This document shows positions 53,460 through 62,287 of a DNA stretch of 64,000 nucleotides, one piece after another. The stretch comes from Aeromonas encheleia (GTDB taxonomy: Bacteria > Pseudomonadota > Gammaproteobacteria > Enterobacterales > Aeromonadaceae). The DNA lies in contig NZ_LR134376.1 of NCBI RefSeq assembly GCF_900637545.1, positions 4,028,001 through 4,092,000 on the forward strand. Reading direction: 5' to 3'. The stretch's first letter is position 1, and every line of letters starts with the position of its first letter. The translations under genes and the position numbers were made by a program. The notes under the pieces are model-generated. The model was not told the DNA's origin, searched no databases, and saw only the letters and a program-made list of their open reading frames with translations.

Positions 53460-53918
53460 TTATAAGGAAAAGTCCTGTAGTCGTGGTGAGCTTGCCCAAT
53501 CGTCCTCGGGCAGGCCCTGGATATCGTCATTGATCTGTTGCTGCCAGCGGGCTTCATCCCACAGCTCAAACTTGTTGAGCTGGCCCACCAGCATAATTTT
53601 CTTGTCCAAGCCGGCATGGCTGCGCAGCGGCTGGCTGAGCAGCAGGCGGCCATTGCCGTCCAGCTCGCACTCGGTCGCGTGACCGAGCAACAGGCGTTGC
53701 AGGCGGCGCTCCGCCGGGTTGGTGCTGGAAAGGGTCTTGAGCTTGCGCTCGATCTCTTCCCATTCATTCAGGGGGTAAAGCAGCAGACAAGGGTGGGCAA
53801 TGTCGATGGTGCAGACCAGCTGGCCGTCGCTTTCATCGCGCAGCCAATCTCGGTATTTGGTCGGAATCGCCAATCGCCCTTTGCTGTCCAGGCTGATGGC
53901 GTGAGCGCCACGCAACAA
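53460..53918 (-). CDS. mraZ: Transcriptional regulator MraZ, TTG start
   Basis: 152 residues if started at the TTG at 53918, giving [21 protein letters not shown] with both SpoVT/AbrB-like repeats (each with a DxxGR core: [10 protein letters not shown] and [10 protein letters not shown]). The only in-frame ATG is at 53993, which would add 25 non-homologous residues and lies inside the MraZ operator repeats. GGGGA sits about eight bases before the TTG. MraZ represses its own operon as a ring of eight or more subunits. It heads the dcw cluster. The TTG start is uncommon and should limit its translation. Confidence 0.88.
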   Translation of the reverse strand: MLRGAHAISLDSKGRLAIPTKYRDWLRDESDGQLVCTIDIAHPCLLLYPLNEWEEIERKLKTLSSTNPAERRLQRLLLGHATECELDGNGRLLLSQPLRSHAGLDKKIMLVGQLNKFELWDEARWQQQINDDIQGLPEDDWASSPRLQDFSL

Positions 53919-53966
53919 ATTGCAGTCCCCGAAGGTGAGTTTAAGGAGGCAAACTGCCTGATAAAA

Positions 53967-53993
53967 CCACTTTGATCCACTTTTCTCCACCAT
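53967..53993 (-). promoter_or_regulatory. MraZ operator: three direct repeats with 10-base period
   Basis: On the minus strand GTGGA-N5-GTGGA-N5-GTGGT: the complementary CCAC cores fall at 53967-53970, 53977-53980 and 53987-53990, exactly 10 bases apart. MraZ in E. coli and other species binds three or more TGGGN repeats separated by 5 bases just upstream of mraZ, so spacing and place match while the core is TGGA/T rather than TGGG. Confidence 0.75.
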
Positions 53994-54101
53994 GAAGTTT
54001 AAGGACGAGCAGGAGGCTTTTCAAGCGAGGATGGCGGGCATGGGGAACATATTGACGCAACACCGGGGCACTACCGATTAAATGAATTGATTTTCCACAA
54101 G

Positions 54102-54115
54102 TTATTCATGAATAA
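54102..54115. repeat. 14-base perfect palindrome upstream of mraZ
   Basis: TTATTCATGAATAA is fully self-complementary and lies in the AT-rich stretch between the small membrane protein gene and mraZ, about 185 bases before the mraZ start. It could be a regulator site or chance; apart from this the stretch 53994-54157 shows no gene. Confidence 0.3.
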
Positions 54116-54157
54116 AATAAATCTCCCTCATCAGGAACCACCTGTAAATAATCGAGC

Positions 54158-54460
54158 TCAGGGGGAAATAATGAAACGAAACAGCACGACGGCGCACAAG
54201 ATGATGCACACCCCCACCACGGGATAAATGATGTATCCGTCCCCCGCCCGCCGGGCGCGCAAACAGACCAGCTGACAGAGCAGCAGGTTATAGACGATGA
54301 GAAGGAAAGTCAGCAGAAGGTTGGAACCAAATGTCAGTTCATCTGCATACATGACGTAGAGCCACATCAAACCAAAATTAACGAGGATCAGGTAAAGCAA
54401 AAACTTCTGGATCGCCCTACCCGCCTTTGGGGTCTTTTTTACTCGTGTTATCATGCTCAT
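54158..54460 (-). CDS. Hypothetical small membrane protein, three TMs
   Basis: 100 residues from the ATG at 54460, which has CCAGGA at the right spacing; the frame is open to 54502. A Lys/Arg-rich head (ITRVKKTPKAGRA) precedes three hydrophobic segments (about 18-36, 45-63 and 75-97). I do not recognise the family. It stands alone between mraZ and the divergent transglycosylase gene, reading towards mraZ, and is AT-richer than the dcw genes. Confidence 0.6.
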   Translation of the reverse strand: MSMITRVKKTPKAGRAIQKFLLYLILVNFGLMWLYVMYADELTFGSNLLLTFLLIVYNLLLCQLVCLRARRAGDGYIIYPVVGVCIILCAVVLFRFIISP

Positions 54461-54520
54461 CACGTCCTGGATACCACATGAACAGTCGACAGAAACTGTC
54501 AAAAACTGTTGAGATTCATC

Positions 54521-55564
54521 ATGTTTTTATCGCCTTCCTGCCAGGTCATTACCCCCCTGATGAGACTATTATTCCGTTTCCTTGCCAGCCTGCCGCTGCT
54601 GACCAGTACTTATTGTTACTCCTATGATACTTATCATTGGCAGGCGGGCTTTCCTACCCCTATAGCAGGAAAAGGAGCCGAACTGGTCACCCAGCAGACG
54701 CAATTCCTGCTGCAACAACGAGTGCACCTGCAGGGGCGGATTGCCCAATCCCAACCCATGATCCGTTGGGTGGAGCAGCAGGTTCGCGAACGTAAAATGC
54801 CTTCCATACTGGCATTACTCCCCCTGATAGAGAGCAGTTATCGTCTTGATGTGGTCTCCTCTGCGGGAGCCGCCGGCCCCTGGCAACTGATGCCGGATAC
54901 CGCTGCCCGTTTCTCCGTCCCTATGACAACTAGCTTCGATGGTCGCTATTCATTGCCCCTGGCAACGGAAGCTGCGCTGTCCTATCTCGGTTGGTTATAT
55001 CAGTTCTTTGGCCAAGACTGGCTGCTGGCACTTGCGGCCTATAACGCGGGGGAAGGGCGGGTATTAAAGGCCGTACTCAGTGCTGGAACGCGCAACCTGT
55101 GGGAACTGTCGCTGCCTACTGAGACGCGCCTCTACGTGGCACGTTTCCTCGCCTTGTCTCAGTTGCTGGAGCGGGCTGCACACTACAATTTTGCTCTGCC
55201 GTCGTGGCAAGAAGGGGACAGCATACAGGTATGGCAGCAGCCTGGAAGCTGCTCCCTGCGGAGCTGGGCGATGGCCAAAGGGGTGTCCATGAATGAGGCT
55301 AGCCGTTGGAACCCAGCCTGGCAGTTGCCCGATGCCCAGGGGGTGAGCAACTGCCCAATCGTCTATGGTCGCGGCAAAACACCCCCGGCAGTACGCGAGA
55401 GTGAACGTCCCCTGCTGGTGCGTGCCGTGTCGCTGGAGAGTCTGCATGATCCCCTGCTGCTACAACCAGCCAGAGGGTTGAACATGAGCCGGGGAGGTCT
55501 CAGCCTCGCACCGTTGCCGGATCCACTGGGATTGGAACAGACCCGCCCTCTGCTGGCGCCATGA
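54521..55564 (+). CDS. Family 1 lytic transglycosylase (MltD-like, without LysM)
   Basis: About 347 residues. The SLT domain (about 90-190) has LLPLIESSYR with the catalytic Glu, SSAGAAGPWQLMPDTA, and ALAAYNAGEGRV, the three signatures of MltD-type enzymes, which cut glycan strands to 1,6-anhydro ends. There is a signal peptide (core FRFLASLPLLTS); ATGs at 54521 and 54560 both fit, and neither has a strong Shine-Dalgarno. No LysM repeats follow, unlike MltD. The last 65 bases overlap the convergent PilZ gene. AT-rich 5' part. A role in letting the lateral flagellum through the wall is possible but unproven. Confidence 0.8.
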   Translation: MFLSPSCQVITPLMRLLFRFLASLPLLTSTYCYSYDTYHWQAGFPTPIAGKGAELVTQQTQFLLQQRVHLQGRIAQSQPMIRWVEQQVRERKMPSILALLPLIESSYRLDVVSSAGAAGPWQLMPDTAARFSVPMTTSFDGRYSLPLATEAALSYLGWLYQFFGQDWLLALAAYNAGEGRVLKAVLSAGTRNLWELSLPTETRLYVARFLALSQLLERAAHYNFALPSWQEGDSIQVWQQPGSCSLRSWAMAKGVSMNEASRWNPAWQLPDAQGVSNCPIVYGRGKTPPAVRESERPLLVRAVSLESLHDPLLLQPARGLNMSRGGLSLAPLPDPLGLEQTRPLLAP

Positions 55565-55958
55565 AACTGTGACGCCAGTGGCTGAGTATGGGGGCGAGAT
55601 CGACAGACCCCGGGTCACCCCAGCGAGCACCATAGAAGCTGAGGTATTGGCCTATCGCCCGCCGATGGGTGATCTGGCATTCCAGCACGATCCGAGGTGA
55701 CAATGACAGACTGACGGTATCGGGCAATGCAAAGCGGGCGGGGGCCAGAAAGCCCACCCCGCCCGGCCCAATGTCCTTGATCACCACCCGGCCGATACGC
55801 TTGTCAAACAGCAGACCCGACACCATGAGCCGGGCTGCGATGCCGCAACTCTGGGATTCCAGCGGGGTAGCACCATCATGCAGATACCAGCGAGGTAGCT
55901 TGCGCCTGGGGTCATTGAATGGGGTTGATTCCGGCAGATAGAGGTCAGGGGTTCCCAT
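55500..55958 (-). CDS. PilZ-domain protein, putative cyclic-di-GMP receptor, coupled to lafU
   Basis: 152 residues from the ATG at 55958 (another at 55970). The PilZ c-di-GMP signature is nearly complete: RKLPR (RxxxR) near residue 18-22, and DIGPGG (consensus D/NxSxxG with Ser replaced by Gly) about 45 residues later, then VSLSLSPRIVLECQITHRR and a FYGARW closing strand. The start overlaps the lafU stop by 14 bases, so it is translated with the lateral stator. YcgR-like PilZ proteins brake flagellar motors on binding c-di-GMP, so control of LafT/LafU is a reasonable inference. It also overlaps the convergent transglycosylase gene by 65 bases. Confidence 0.72.
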   Translation of the reverse strand: MGTPDLYLPESTPFNDPRRKLPRWYLHDGATPLESQSCGIAARLMVSGLLFDKRIGRVVIKDIGPGGVGFLAPARFALPDTVSLSLSPRIVLECQITHRRAIGQYLSFYGARWGDPGSVDLAPILSHWRHSFMAPAEGGSVPIPVDPATVRG

Positions 55959-56892
55959 GGGCAGTGGCATCCTTGGCTTGCTGGGTGGCGGCTTGGGTTT
56001 GGGCGCTGAATAGCTGTTCCAGATTCTTCTCTGCCTGGCTCGTCATCACCAGCAACTCGATGCGGCGATTCTGGCTGCCCCTGGGATCGGAGGTATTTTC
56101 CAGCATGGTGTCCGACATGGCGACCACCTGGCCCACCCGCTCGGGCGGCATGCCGCCTGCCAGGAGCACCCGTCTTGCCATCATGGCGCGGTCGGAAGAC
56201 AGCTCCCAGTTACTGTAGTTATCGCCTGCAAAGGGCGAGCTGTCGGTGTGACCGGAGATCATGACCCGATTCTCGATGCGCTGGAATATGGGTGCCAATG
56301 CCATCAGCAGGTGGCGGAAATAGGGGCTGATGCGGGTGCTGCCACGGCTGTACATCTCACGCTCATCATCATCGCGGATCAGGATCCTGAGTCCCTGTGG
56401 CACCAGTTGCAGCTCAAGGTTGTTCTTCGCCTGCATCTGATCCGCCATGGACGCGATGAAACTGGCCAGCTGCTTCATCTGTGCCTCTCCCTCTATCTTG
56501 CCCGCCAACAGGCTCTCATAGCCACCATTGGCGCCATCGGTGAAGATGCTGCGGTTGCGTTCCATATGCCTAGGCATGCGCTGCCCCTCGGCCACAAATT
56601 GGGGGCTCAGCTCTTCCAGCACGGATGGATTGCCACCGAGATCCACCGGATAGGGACTATTTCTGATGTCGAAGGGGTTCGCCTCACTGTCCATGATGCT
56701 GTAGTCACGCAGGCGGCTGGCGACCACTTCGCGCTCTTCCTGGCTGGAAACGGCCAGGATCCAGAGCACCATGAAGAAGGCCATCATCGCCAGGGTGAAG
56801 TCGGCAAAGGCAACCTTCCATGCCCCGCCGCTCTTGGGGCCACTGCTGCGCCGCTGCTGGCGCTTGATGATGATCTGCTCGTGATTACGCAT
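55945..56892 (-). CDS. lafU: Lateral flagellar stator protein, MotB family
   Basis: 315 residues. A cytosolic basic head and TM (about 27-47, AFADFTLAMMAFFMVLWI) hold the proton-binding Asp. The C-terminal OmpA-like domain (about 195-290, MISGHTDSSPF, NRRIELLV) anchors to peptidoglycan. It forms the stator with LafT, whose stop overlaps its start (TAATG). The lateral stator uses protons in Aeromonas. A PilZ gene follows in overlap. Confidence 0.93.
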   Translation of the reverse strand: MRNHEQIIIKRQQRRSSGPKSGGAWKVAFADFTLAMMAFFMVLWILAVSSQEEREVVASRLRDYSIMDSEANPFDIRNSPYPVDLGGNPSVLEELSPQFVAEGQRMPRHMERNRSIFTDGANGGYESLLAGKIEGEAQMKQLASFIASMADQMQAKNNLELQLVPQGLRILIRDDDEREMYSRGSTRISPYFRHLLMALAPIFQRIENRVMISGHTDSSPFAGDNYSNWELSSDRAMMARRVLLAGGMPPERVGQVVAMSDTMLENTSDPRGSQNRRIELLVMTSQAEKNLEQLFSAQTQAATQQAKDATAHGNP

Positions 56893-57749
56893 TACATGGC
56901 CCTGTTCGTCACCCAGTCTTCCAACTCAAGGAAGCTGGGTTTCACGTCGGGCTCCAGCATCTTGCGGCCCGAATCGACGGAGAGCAACGGCGTCTTGCCG
57001 CGCAACTGGGCAATCAGGATCGACTTGATGCACATCAGCATGCCGATGCGGCGCTTGACCATCTCTTCCATGGCATTGCTGATAGGCTCCAACAGGCAGT
57101 AGCAGAGGAAGATGCCGATGAAGGTTCCCACCAAGGCGGCGGCCACATGCACCCCGATGTTGCTAAGCGGGCCATCGAGCTGTTGCATGGTGATGATGAT
57201 CCCCATCACGGCCGCGAGAATACCGAAGCCAGGGCAGGCCTCTCCTGTCTTGTGCAGGGCATGAGACGGCTTGAGCATGTCCTCCTCGATGGCCATGATC
57301 TCCTGCTCCAGAATGGTATCCAGCTCGTGGGGTGTGATCTTGCCCATGCCCAGCAAGCGCAGGTTGTCGATGATGAAACCCAGTAATTGCGGATCCTCCG
57401 ACACCTGGGGGTACATCAGGAAGACCGAGCTCTGCTGCGGGTTCTCGACATGTTCATCCAGCGCCTTCATCCCCTTGTTACGGGTCTCTTCCAGTAGTTG
57501 ATGCATCAGGGTCAGCAACTCGCGGTAGATCTCCTTCTCATCCTTGTTGGATTTGAAACAAAGCTTCACCTGACGCCACATTTCATGCATCACCTCCTTG
57601 GAGTTGCCGAGGAACATGGAACCGGCGGCAGCGCCTATGATGATGATGAGCTCGGCGGGCTGCCACAGGGCGATGGGGCGCCCTCCGGCCATCATGAAGC
57701 CGCCCAGCACACAAATGAAAATGACACCAAGACCAATCTGTTTTTGCAT
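56892..57749 (-). CDS. lafT: Lateral flagellar stator protein, MotA family
   Basis: 285 residues from the ATG at 57749, with GGGAG at good spacing; a TTG seven codons upstream is the alternative. Four TMs, the cytosolic torque loop between TM2 and TM3 rich in charge, and PCP-type segments (KTGEACPGFGILAAVMGII) mark MotA. It forms the stator with LafU. Confidence 0.94.
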   Translation of the reverse strand: MQKQIGLGVIFICVLGGFMMAGGRPIALWQPAELIIIIGAAAGSMFLGNSKEVMHEMWRQVKLCFKSNKDEKEIYRELLTLMHQLLEETRNKGMKALDEHVENPQQSSVFLMYPQVSEDPQLLGFIIDNLRLLGMGKITPHELDTILEQEIMAIEEDMLKPSHALHKTGEACPGFGILAAVMGIIITMQQLDGPLSNIGVHVAAALVGTFIGIFLCYCLLEPISNAMEEMVKRRIGMLMCIKSILIAQLRGKTPLLSVDSGRKMLEPDVKPSFLELEDWVTNRAM

Positions 57750-57797
57750 GGATGCTCCCGCAGAATTCAAGAAGCCCCCTCCCCATGGGAAGAGGCA

Positions 57798-58511
57798 TTA
57801 ATATATGGAGTCGACCAAACGCTGCTTGAGCTGAAGGACGCACTGCTTGTGCAGCTGACACACCCGCGACTCGGTCAGACCGAGCACCAGCGCGATCTCC
57901 TTCATGTTCAGTTCCTGCTGGTAGTAGAGGGAGAGCAGCAGTTGCTCCCGTTTGTCCAGCGAGCCGAGCACCTTGCTAAGAGTCATGGCCAGGTCCACAT
58001 CGTCAGATTCACTGGCCGGAGCCCTGCCGCCATTTTCCAGCCACTCCTCCAGACTCTGCAGGGCCTCGGCTTGGCTGGCGTAGGCCAGCTGGCGAACCTC
58101 CTCAATCGAGCAATCCAGCGCCAGCGCCAGTTCCTGCTCGGTCGGGTTACGCCCCAATCGGTTATACAGCTCCCGCTGTACCTGATTATGACCATGCACC
58201 TGCTGACGCAGCTGACGGGGACGCCAGTCCAGACGGCGCAACTCGTCCAGCATGGCGCCACGGATCCGCTTGAAGGCATAGCTCTCGAACTGGGCATCCG
58301 GCTCGCTGCCGTAGCGGCGCCAGGCTTCCAGCAGCCCCATCATGCCGACCTGCTCCATGTCCTCTTGATCGAAGCAGGCGCAGACCTGACTGCGCAGGTG
58401 GCTGGCCGCCCGCTTCACCAGCGGCAGATAGCGAGTCAGGATCGCATGCTCACCGGTGCGGGGCGGCGAGGTCGCCAGCTCGCAGGGAGTGTCCCAGTCA
58501 GAGTCCATCAT
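57798..58511 (-). CDS. lafS: Lateral flagellar sigma factor, FliA/sigma-28 family
   Basis: 237 residues with region 2 (YLPLVKRAASHL, EDMEQVGMMGLLEAWRRY, FESYAFKRIRGAMLDELRRLDWRPR), region 3 and region 4 helix-turn-helix (LNMKEIALVLGLTESRVCQLHKQ). It directs late lateral genes such as lafA and the motor. Located between lafF and lafT, the published Aeromonas order. It would be separate from the polar FliA. Confidence 0.94.
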   Translation of the reverse strand: MMDSDWDTPCELATSPPRTGEHAILTRYLPLVKRAASHLRSQVCACFDQEDMEQVGMMGLLEAWRRYGSEPDAQFESYAFKRIRGAMLDELRRLDWRPRQLRQQVHGHNQVQRELYNRLGRNPTEQELALALDCSIEEVRQLAYASQAEALQSLEEWLENGGRAPASESDDVDLAMTLSKVLGSLDKREQLLLSLYYQQELNMKEIALVLGLTESRVCQLHKQCVLQLKQRLVDSIY

Positions 58512-58516
58512 TCCCG

Positions 58517-58975
58517 TTACTGCACCAGCACCTTGGTGACCAGCACTTCATCCAGATAGGGTTTGTAGCCATATCCCTGCAGCGTGGCCACCAACTTGAC
58601 GAGCAGAGAGGCCTGCAGGGCGGAGATGTTTTGCAGCTCCCTCTTCACGGCATCGTGGGAACGATGGCTGAAATACTGCACCATCGCATTGCGGATCAGC
58701 GGCGTCAGCTCATTGAGCGTCTCCAGCTGCTTGGGGTTATGGGTTACCAGCGCCAGCTCCAGCACCAGGTAGTGGGGCTCGCTGTCTCCCTCAAGGCTGA
58801 TGACGAAGCGCTCCATGGGCTTGAACAGCGGAGTCTTGCTCAACTCAGGCTTCGCCTCCGCCAGACCCAGCCAGACGGCGACCGTATCTCGCTTGAGATA
58901 GGCACCATAGGCCAGCACCGCCAGCAGGCACAGCGCCATTACCACCATCATCATCCACTTCATGACACGCCGCAT
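58517..58975 (-). CDS. lafF: Lateral flagellar FliL-like basal body protein
   Basis: 152 residues with one TM (about 8-25) and a FliL-type periplasmic domain (MERFVISLEGDSEPHYLVLELAL, split by my spacing at residues 53-75). FliL supports stator function. Five bases separate it from lafS. Confidence 0.85.
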   Translation of the reverse strand: MRRVMKWMMMVVMALCLLAVLAYGAYLKRDTVAVWLGLAEAKPELSKTPLFKPMERFVISLEGDSEPHYLVLELALVTHNPKQLETLNELTPLIRNAMVQYFSHRSHDAVKRELQNISALQASLLVKLVATLQGYGYKPYLDEVLVTKVLVQ

Positions 58976-59015
58976 AATTTGACATCACTCTCGCTATTGC
59001 CGGACTTTGAAAATG

Positions 59016-60104
59016 TCACACCAGGGCATTGAGCCAATCCTGACCAGAGCCGCTGGATGAGTCTTGTTCTTCCTGCCATTGCCGCCGGCCCGCCAGGATC
59101 TTGTCCTGCTGCCAGCGGTCCCCTCGCTCCTGCTCTCCCCCCTGGCCGACATTCACCTCGACACCGCCGGCATGGTGGGGAGCCAAACTCATGCGTAGTC
59201 TCTCCATCGACTGGATCAGGGCCTCACGTACCGCCGGGTTGGTCACGTTGAGCTGCACGTTGAGCCGATCTCCTTCAACCCTGACCGTCAGTTCGAGACG
59301 GCCCAGCTCAGGAGGGTCCAGGCGGATATGAGCCTGTTTGATGCCTTGGTTGACCTGCAGCTCCACCTTGTCCTTCAACACCTCGACCAGTTGCTGACCC
59401 CACTGGGCTGGACTGTCGGCCAGACGGGCTGGCGCCCACTGATACTCTGCCGTCTTGGTCAACGACATTGGCACCAACTGTCCCGCCACCCCTTTCAGGT
59501 CGGATATCAGGGGTTCCCGTTCAGACGAGCCATCCCCTCCAAGCAGGGGCTGCAAGCTGGTCAGCAGCTTGTCGGGCAGCGGCAGCTTGTCACCCTGGCC
59601 GACTGGCTGGCTCAAGAACCGGGCGAACTCGCCCGTGAGTGGCGCTGGTTTGTCTTTCTGCGCCAAGGCGGGTTCCACGACCGGAGTCCGTTCAGTCTCC
59701 CGACGCTCATAGCTAGACAGGGCACGCAATACCGCTGATACGGAAGAGCGCTCATCATGAGCCCCCCCAATACCGACACCGAGAGGGGAAATCGGATCCT
59801 GTGTCTGGCGTGCGACCAACAGCCGTGATGCCTCTTCATGACGCACGAATACGGGCTGCATATGGGTAAAGGCCTGCAGTTGCTCGGTCACATCCGTTGA
59901 AGGAGGCTCGGTTGCATCGGTATCAGACTCCTCGGCAGACACTTCATCCAGAGGGGGGGTAACCAGGACCTCCTGCTGAAACTCCAGAGGCTGATAGAGT
60001 CCCTCCTGCCCTTCAGGCTGACGGGTGAGACGGGTGAGACGGGTGAAACCTGTTGGTTCAAGGGTTGGCACCGGGTCGGCCGCGACGAACTGGATCAGGC
60101 CCAT
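59016..60104 (-). CDS. lafE: Lateral flagellar hook-length control protein, FliK-like
   Basis: 362 residues: a long disordered, Thr/Glu/Pro-rich N-terminal part and a C-terminal FliK domain (IRLDPPELGRLELTVRVEGDRL, LIQSMERLRMSLAPHHAGGV). It measures the hook and switches the export substrate. It overlaps lafX by 10 bases. The N-terminal half is poorly conserved, as usual for FliK. Confidence 0.88.
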   Translation of the reverse strand: MGLIQFVAADPVPTLEPTGFTRLTRLTRQPEGQEGLYQPLEFQQEVLVTPPLDEVSAEESDTDATEPPSTDVTEQLQAFTHMQPVFVRHEEASRLLVARQTQDPISPLGVGIGGAHDERSSVSAVLRALSSYERRETERTPVVEPALAQKDKPAPLTGEFARFLSQPVGQGDKLPLPDKLLTSLQPLLGGDGSSEREPLISDLKGVAGQLVPMSLTKTAEYQWAPARLADSPAQWGQQLVEVLKDKVELQVNQGIKQAHIRLDPPELGRLELTVRVEGDRLNVQLNVTNPAVREALIQSMERLRMSLAPHHAGGVEVNVGQGGEQERGDRWQQDKILAGRRQWQEEQDSSSGSGQDWLNALV

Positions 60105-60433
60105 TCTTGTGCCTCATCATAGGCTTGCAACCCTTCTCTTTTGTAAGAGAGCGATTGCCATTCTTGTTTGCGCAGGGTGGTTTCTTGCTGGCAAAGCTCA
60201 AAGGCTTCCCGATGCCAGACTCGGACCTGATTCCGGGTCGAAGCCAGGGATTGCCATAATGCCGGCTGCAAGCGCACATGGCCGATGAACTGGGCCAGAC
60301 GATGATCCGCCAGGCGCACTGCATCCCACTGCCCGGCACGGGCCTGCTGTAGGATCAGACGCCCCAATCCCAATAGCTGGCGCTGGCGAGTCTCGTGTTC
60401 CGTGCTGGGTTGCACAGCCTCGGTCATGGACAT
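60095..60433 (-). CDS. lafX: Lateral flagellar protein LafX, FliT-like
   Basis: 112 residues from the ATG at 60433 (GAGG eight bases upstream) or the one at 60427. It is all-helical and polar, with no signal peptide, and lies between the FliS-like and FliK-like genes. Its place and size match lafX of Aeromonas and the FliT-like lafD of Vibrio, a flagellar export chaperone for the cap protein. Sequence similarity to FliT is weak, so the function rests mainly on position. Confidence 0.72.
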   Translation of the reverse strand: MSMTEAVQPSTEHETRQRQLLGLGRLILQQARAGQWDAVRLADHRLAQFIGHVRLQPALWQSLASTRNQVRVWHREAFELCQQETTLRKQEWQSLSYKREGLQAYDEAQEWA

Positions 60434-60553
60434 GATGATGGCCTCAAAATAAGACGACCCTGCCAATAAGCAAGGAGTAGGCCAGATATGTATCTGTTGA
60501 ATTTCAGTACTTTACCATCACCCCACTGCAGATGAGGAAAGCCGGCTTCCGCT

Positions 60554-60946
60554 TTAGCGAGGATGGCGCGCCATCGCTTCCCAGCCTTCTTTCAGCTCCA
60601 GCAGAATGCGACGCACCTCAGCAAAGCCCGTGACATCGTTGCCGACGCTGATCTCGAACAGCCGCTGCCCGCAATAGTCGTACAAGCGGTGCAGATTGGT
60701 CGCGAGCTCACCCCCTTTGTCCATGTCGAGGGCGCTGTCGAGCCCCCCCAGGATCTGCAGGCATTTGTTGATGGACTGACCCTTGCGCTCATATTGCTTG
60801 GCCAGGATGTGGCCTTCGGCCCGCGCAATCTCATCGAGCAAGCCATCCATCAACATCAGCACCAACTGGTGCGGATCGGCGCTCGCCGCCTTGGCCTGGG
60901 TGGCAGCAAACTGATAGGCATCATAACCATCTTGGTGTTCAAACAT
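60554..60946 (-). CDS. lafC: Lateral flagellin chaperone, FliS-like
   Basis: 130 residues of helical bundle with the FliS pattern YDAYQFAATQAKAASADPHQLVLMLMDGLLDEI at the start. FliS binds the flagellin C-terminus and keeps it unfolded for export. It lies 39 bases after lafB and 120 bases before lafX. Confidence 0.9.
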   Translation of the reverse strand: MFEHQDGYDAYQFAATQAKAASADPHQLVLMLMDGLLDEIARAEGHILAKQYERKGQSINKCLQILGGLDSALDMDKGGELATNLHRLYDYCGQRLFEISVGNDVTGFAEVRRILLELKEGWEAMARHPR

Positions 60947-60985
60947 CAGAGACTCACTTATTCAGGATGAAACGCGATCACCGAC

Positions 60986-62272
60986 TCACAAAGCCCCCAT
61001 GGTTTGCATCATCTGGTTCATGGTGGTGAATTGATTGAGGTAGCGCTTATACGCGGAATCCATACGGCGATCCAGTGCCTCCATACGTTCGTTCACCCGC
61101 TTCTCGCTGGCTTCAAGACCACTCTTGCGCCCCTTCAGCGCACCATCTCGTTTGGTATAAGGATCGAGCGAATCGCCCATCCGCTTGAGCAGGCCATCGT
61201 CCCCCATCAGCGCCTTGCCAAGCAGTTCGGGATCCTTCTCCAGCGCCTTGTTGAAGTCGGTCTCATTGAAGGAGAGCTTGCCCGTCTTGTCGGTCTTGAT
61301 CCCGAGGCTGCTGAGGCTGAGATCATTGGGCAAGTCCCGCACGCTGCGAGACAGCATGCTCTTGAGGCTGCGCACACCGCTGTCGGAGGAGAGTGCCCCT
61401 GGTGCCTTGGGATCGCTGGAGGTCATCTTGGCCAGCTCATCCACCAGCTCGTTGTAGCTGTCGACGAACTTCTTGAGGGAGCCGGTGACGGCCTCCTTGT
61501 CCTGATCCACTGTCACCAGCAACGGCGCATCCCCGGCTTTTTGTGCCTTGGTCAGCTGGAAGGTCAGCCCATCCACCACGTTTTCAATCTTGTTGCTGGC
61601 AGAGGTGATGGTCAGCGGGTTATCCCCCCCCATCCGCAGCTTGGCGTCCTGCGCCTGTGTGATATCGGTCTTGCCAGCCACGGCAGCCCCCAGCGCATTA
61701 GTGGCATCTCCGCTGTAGTTGAGGGTGATGGCGTTCTCCACCCCGCTCTCCTTGCTAGTCAGCACCATGCTGATCTTGCCGTTGGTGCGCACCAGAGTCG
61801 CCTTCACGCCCGGGTTATCCTTGGCATTGTTGATCTGGGAGACCAGGTCCTTGGCGGTTGCTCCAGCCGGCAGGGTCGCCAGATCGATGTCGATGGTCTT
61901 GCCCTTGACAGTCAGGGAGAAGACGCCATCCGCCGGCAAGGGGGTGGTATCGCTATCCAGCTTCAGGCCGACCTGATGGGACTGAGCGAGCTGCTCCACG
62001 AAGAAGTTGTACTGGCCCGAGCTAGCCTTGCCGTTGCTCGTCACCGTCATGAGCCCGTCCTGGGACATGGTGGCCTTCTGGGCCTGCAGGTTGGTGGCCT
62101 TGTTCAAATCCTTGAGCATGGTCTGGAAGCTCGACAGCTTGGTGTTGAGCGTGCTGATGGCACTCTGCTGTCCCTTGACACTGTCCAGCTGTTTCTTCAA
62201 CAGCTTGTCCATGTTCTGGCGCTCAATGGCTACCAGTTGCATCGCCATGCTGGCCGGATCTACTTGCATCAT
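60986..62272 (-). CDS. lafB: Lateral flagellar cap protein, FliD/HAP2-like
   Basis: 428 residues from the ATG at 62272; a third ATG one codon on has better spacing to AAGGA. FliD_N (VDPASMAMQLVAIERQNMDKL) and FliD_C (SLGIKTDKTGKLSFNETDF) are both present, and coiled ends match the pentameric cap. It caps the lateral filament and guides LafA assembly. A sigma-28-like -10 box precedes it. Confidence 0.93.
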   Translation of the reverse strand: MMQVDPASMAMQLVAIERQNMDKLLKKQLDSVKGQQSAISTLNTKLSSFQTMLKDLNKATNLQAQKATMSQDGLMTVTSNGKASSGQYNFFVEQLAQSHQVGLKLDSDTTPLPADGVFSLTVKGKTIDIDLATLPAGATAKDLVSQINNAKDNPGVKATLVRTNGKISMVLTSKESGVENAITLNYSGDATNALGAAVAGKTDITQAQDAKLRMGGDNPLTITSASNKIENVVDGLTFQLTKAQKAGDAPLLVTVDQDKEAVTGSLKKFVDSYNELVDELAKMTSSDPKAPGALSSDSGVRSLKSMLSRSVRDLPNDLSLSSLGIKTDKTGKLSFNETDFNKALEKDPELLGKALMGDDGLLKRMGDSLDPYTKRDGALKGRKSGLEASEKRVNERMEALDRRMDSAYKRYLNQFTTMNQMMQTMGAL

Positions 62273-62287
62273 CACATCCTTATCAAC

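Noticed and set aside
53993..53993. ATG start for mraZ
   Set aside because: The added 25 residues do not match MraZ and the codon is inside the operator repeats; the TTG at 53918 gives the family length.
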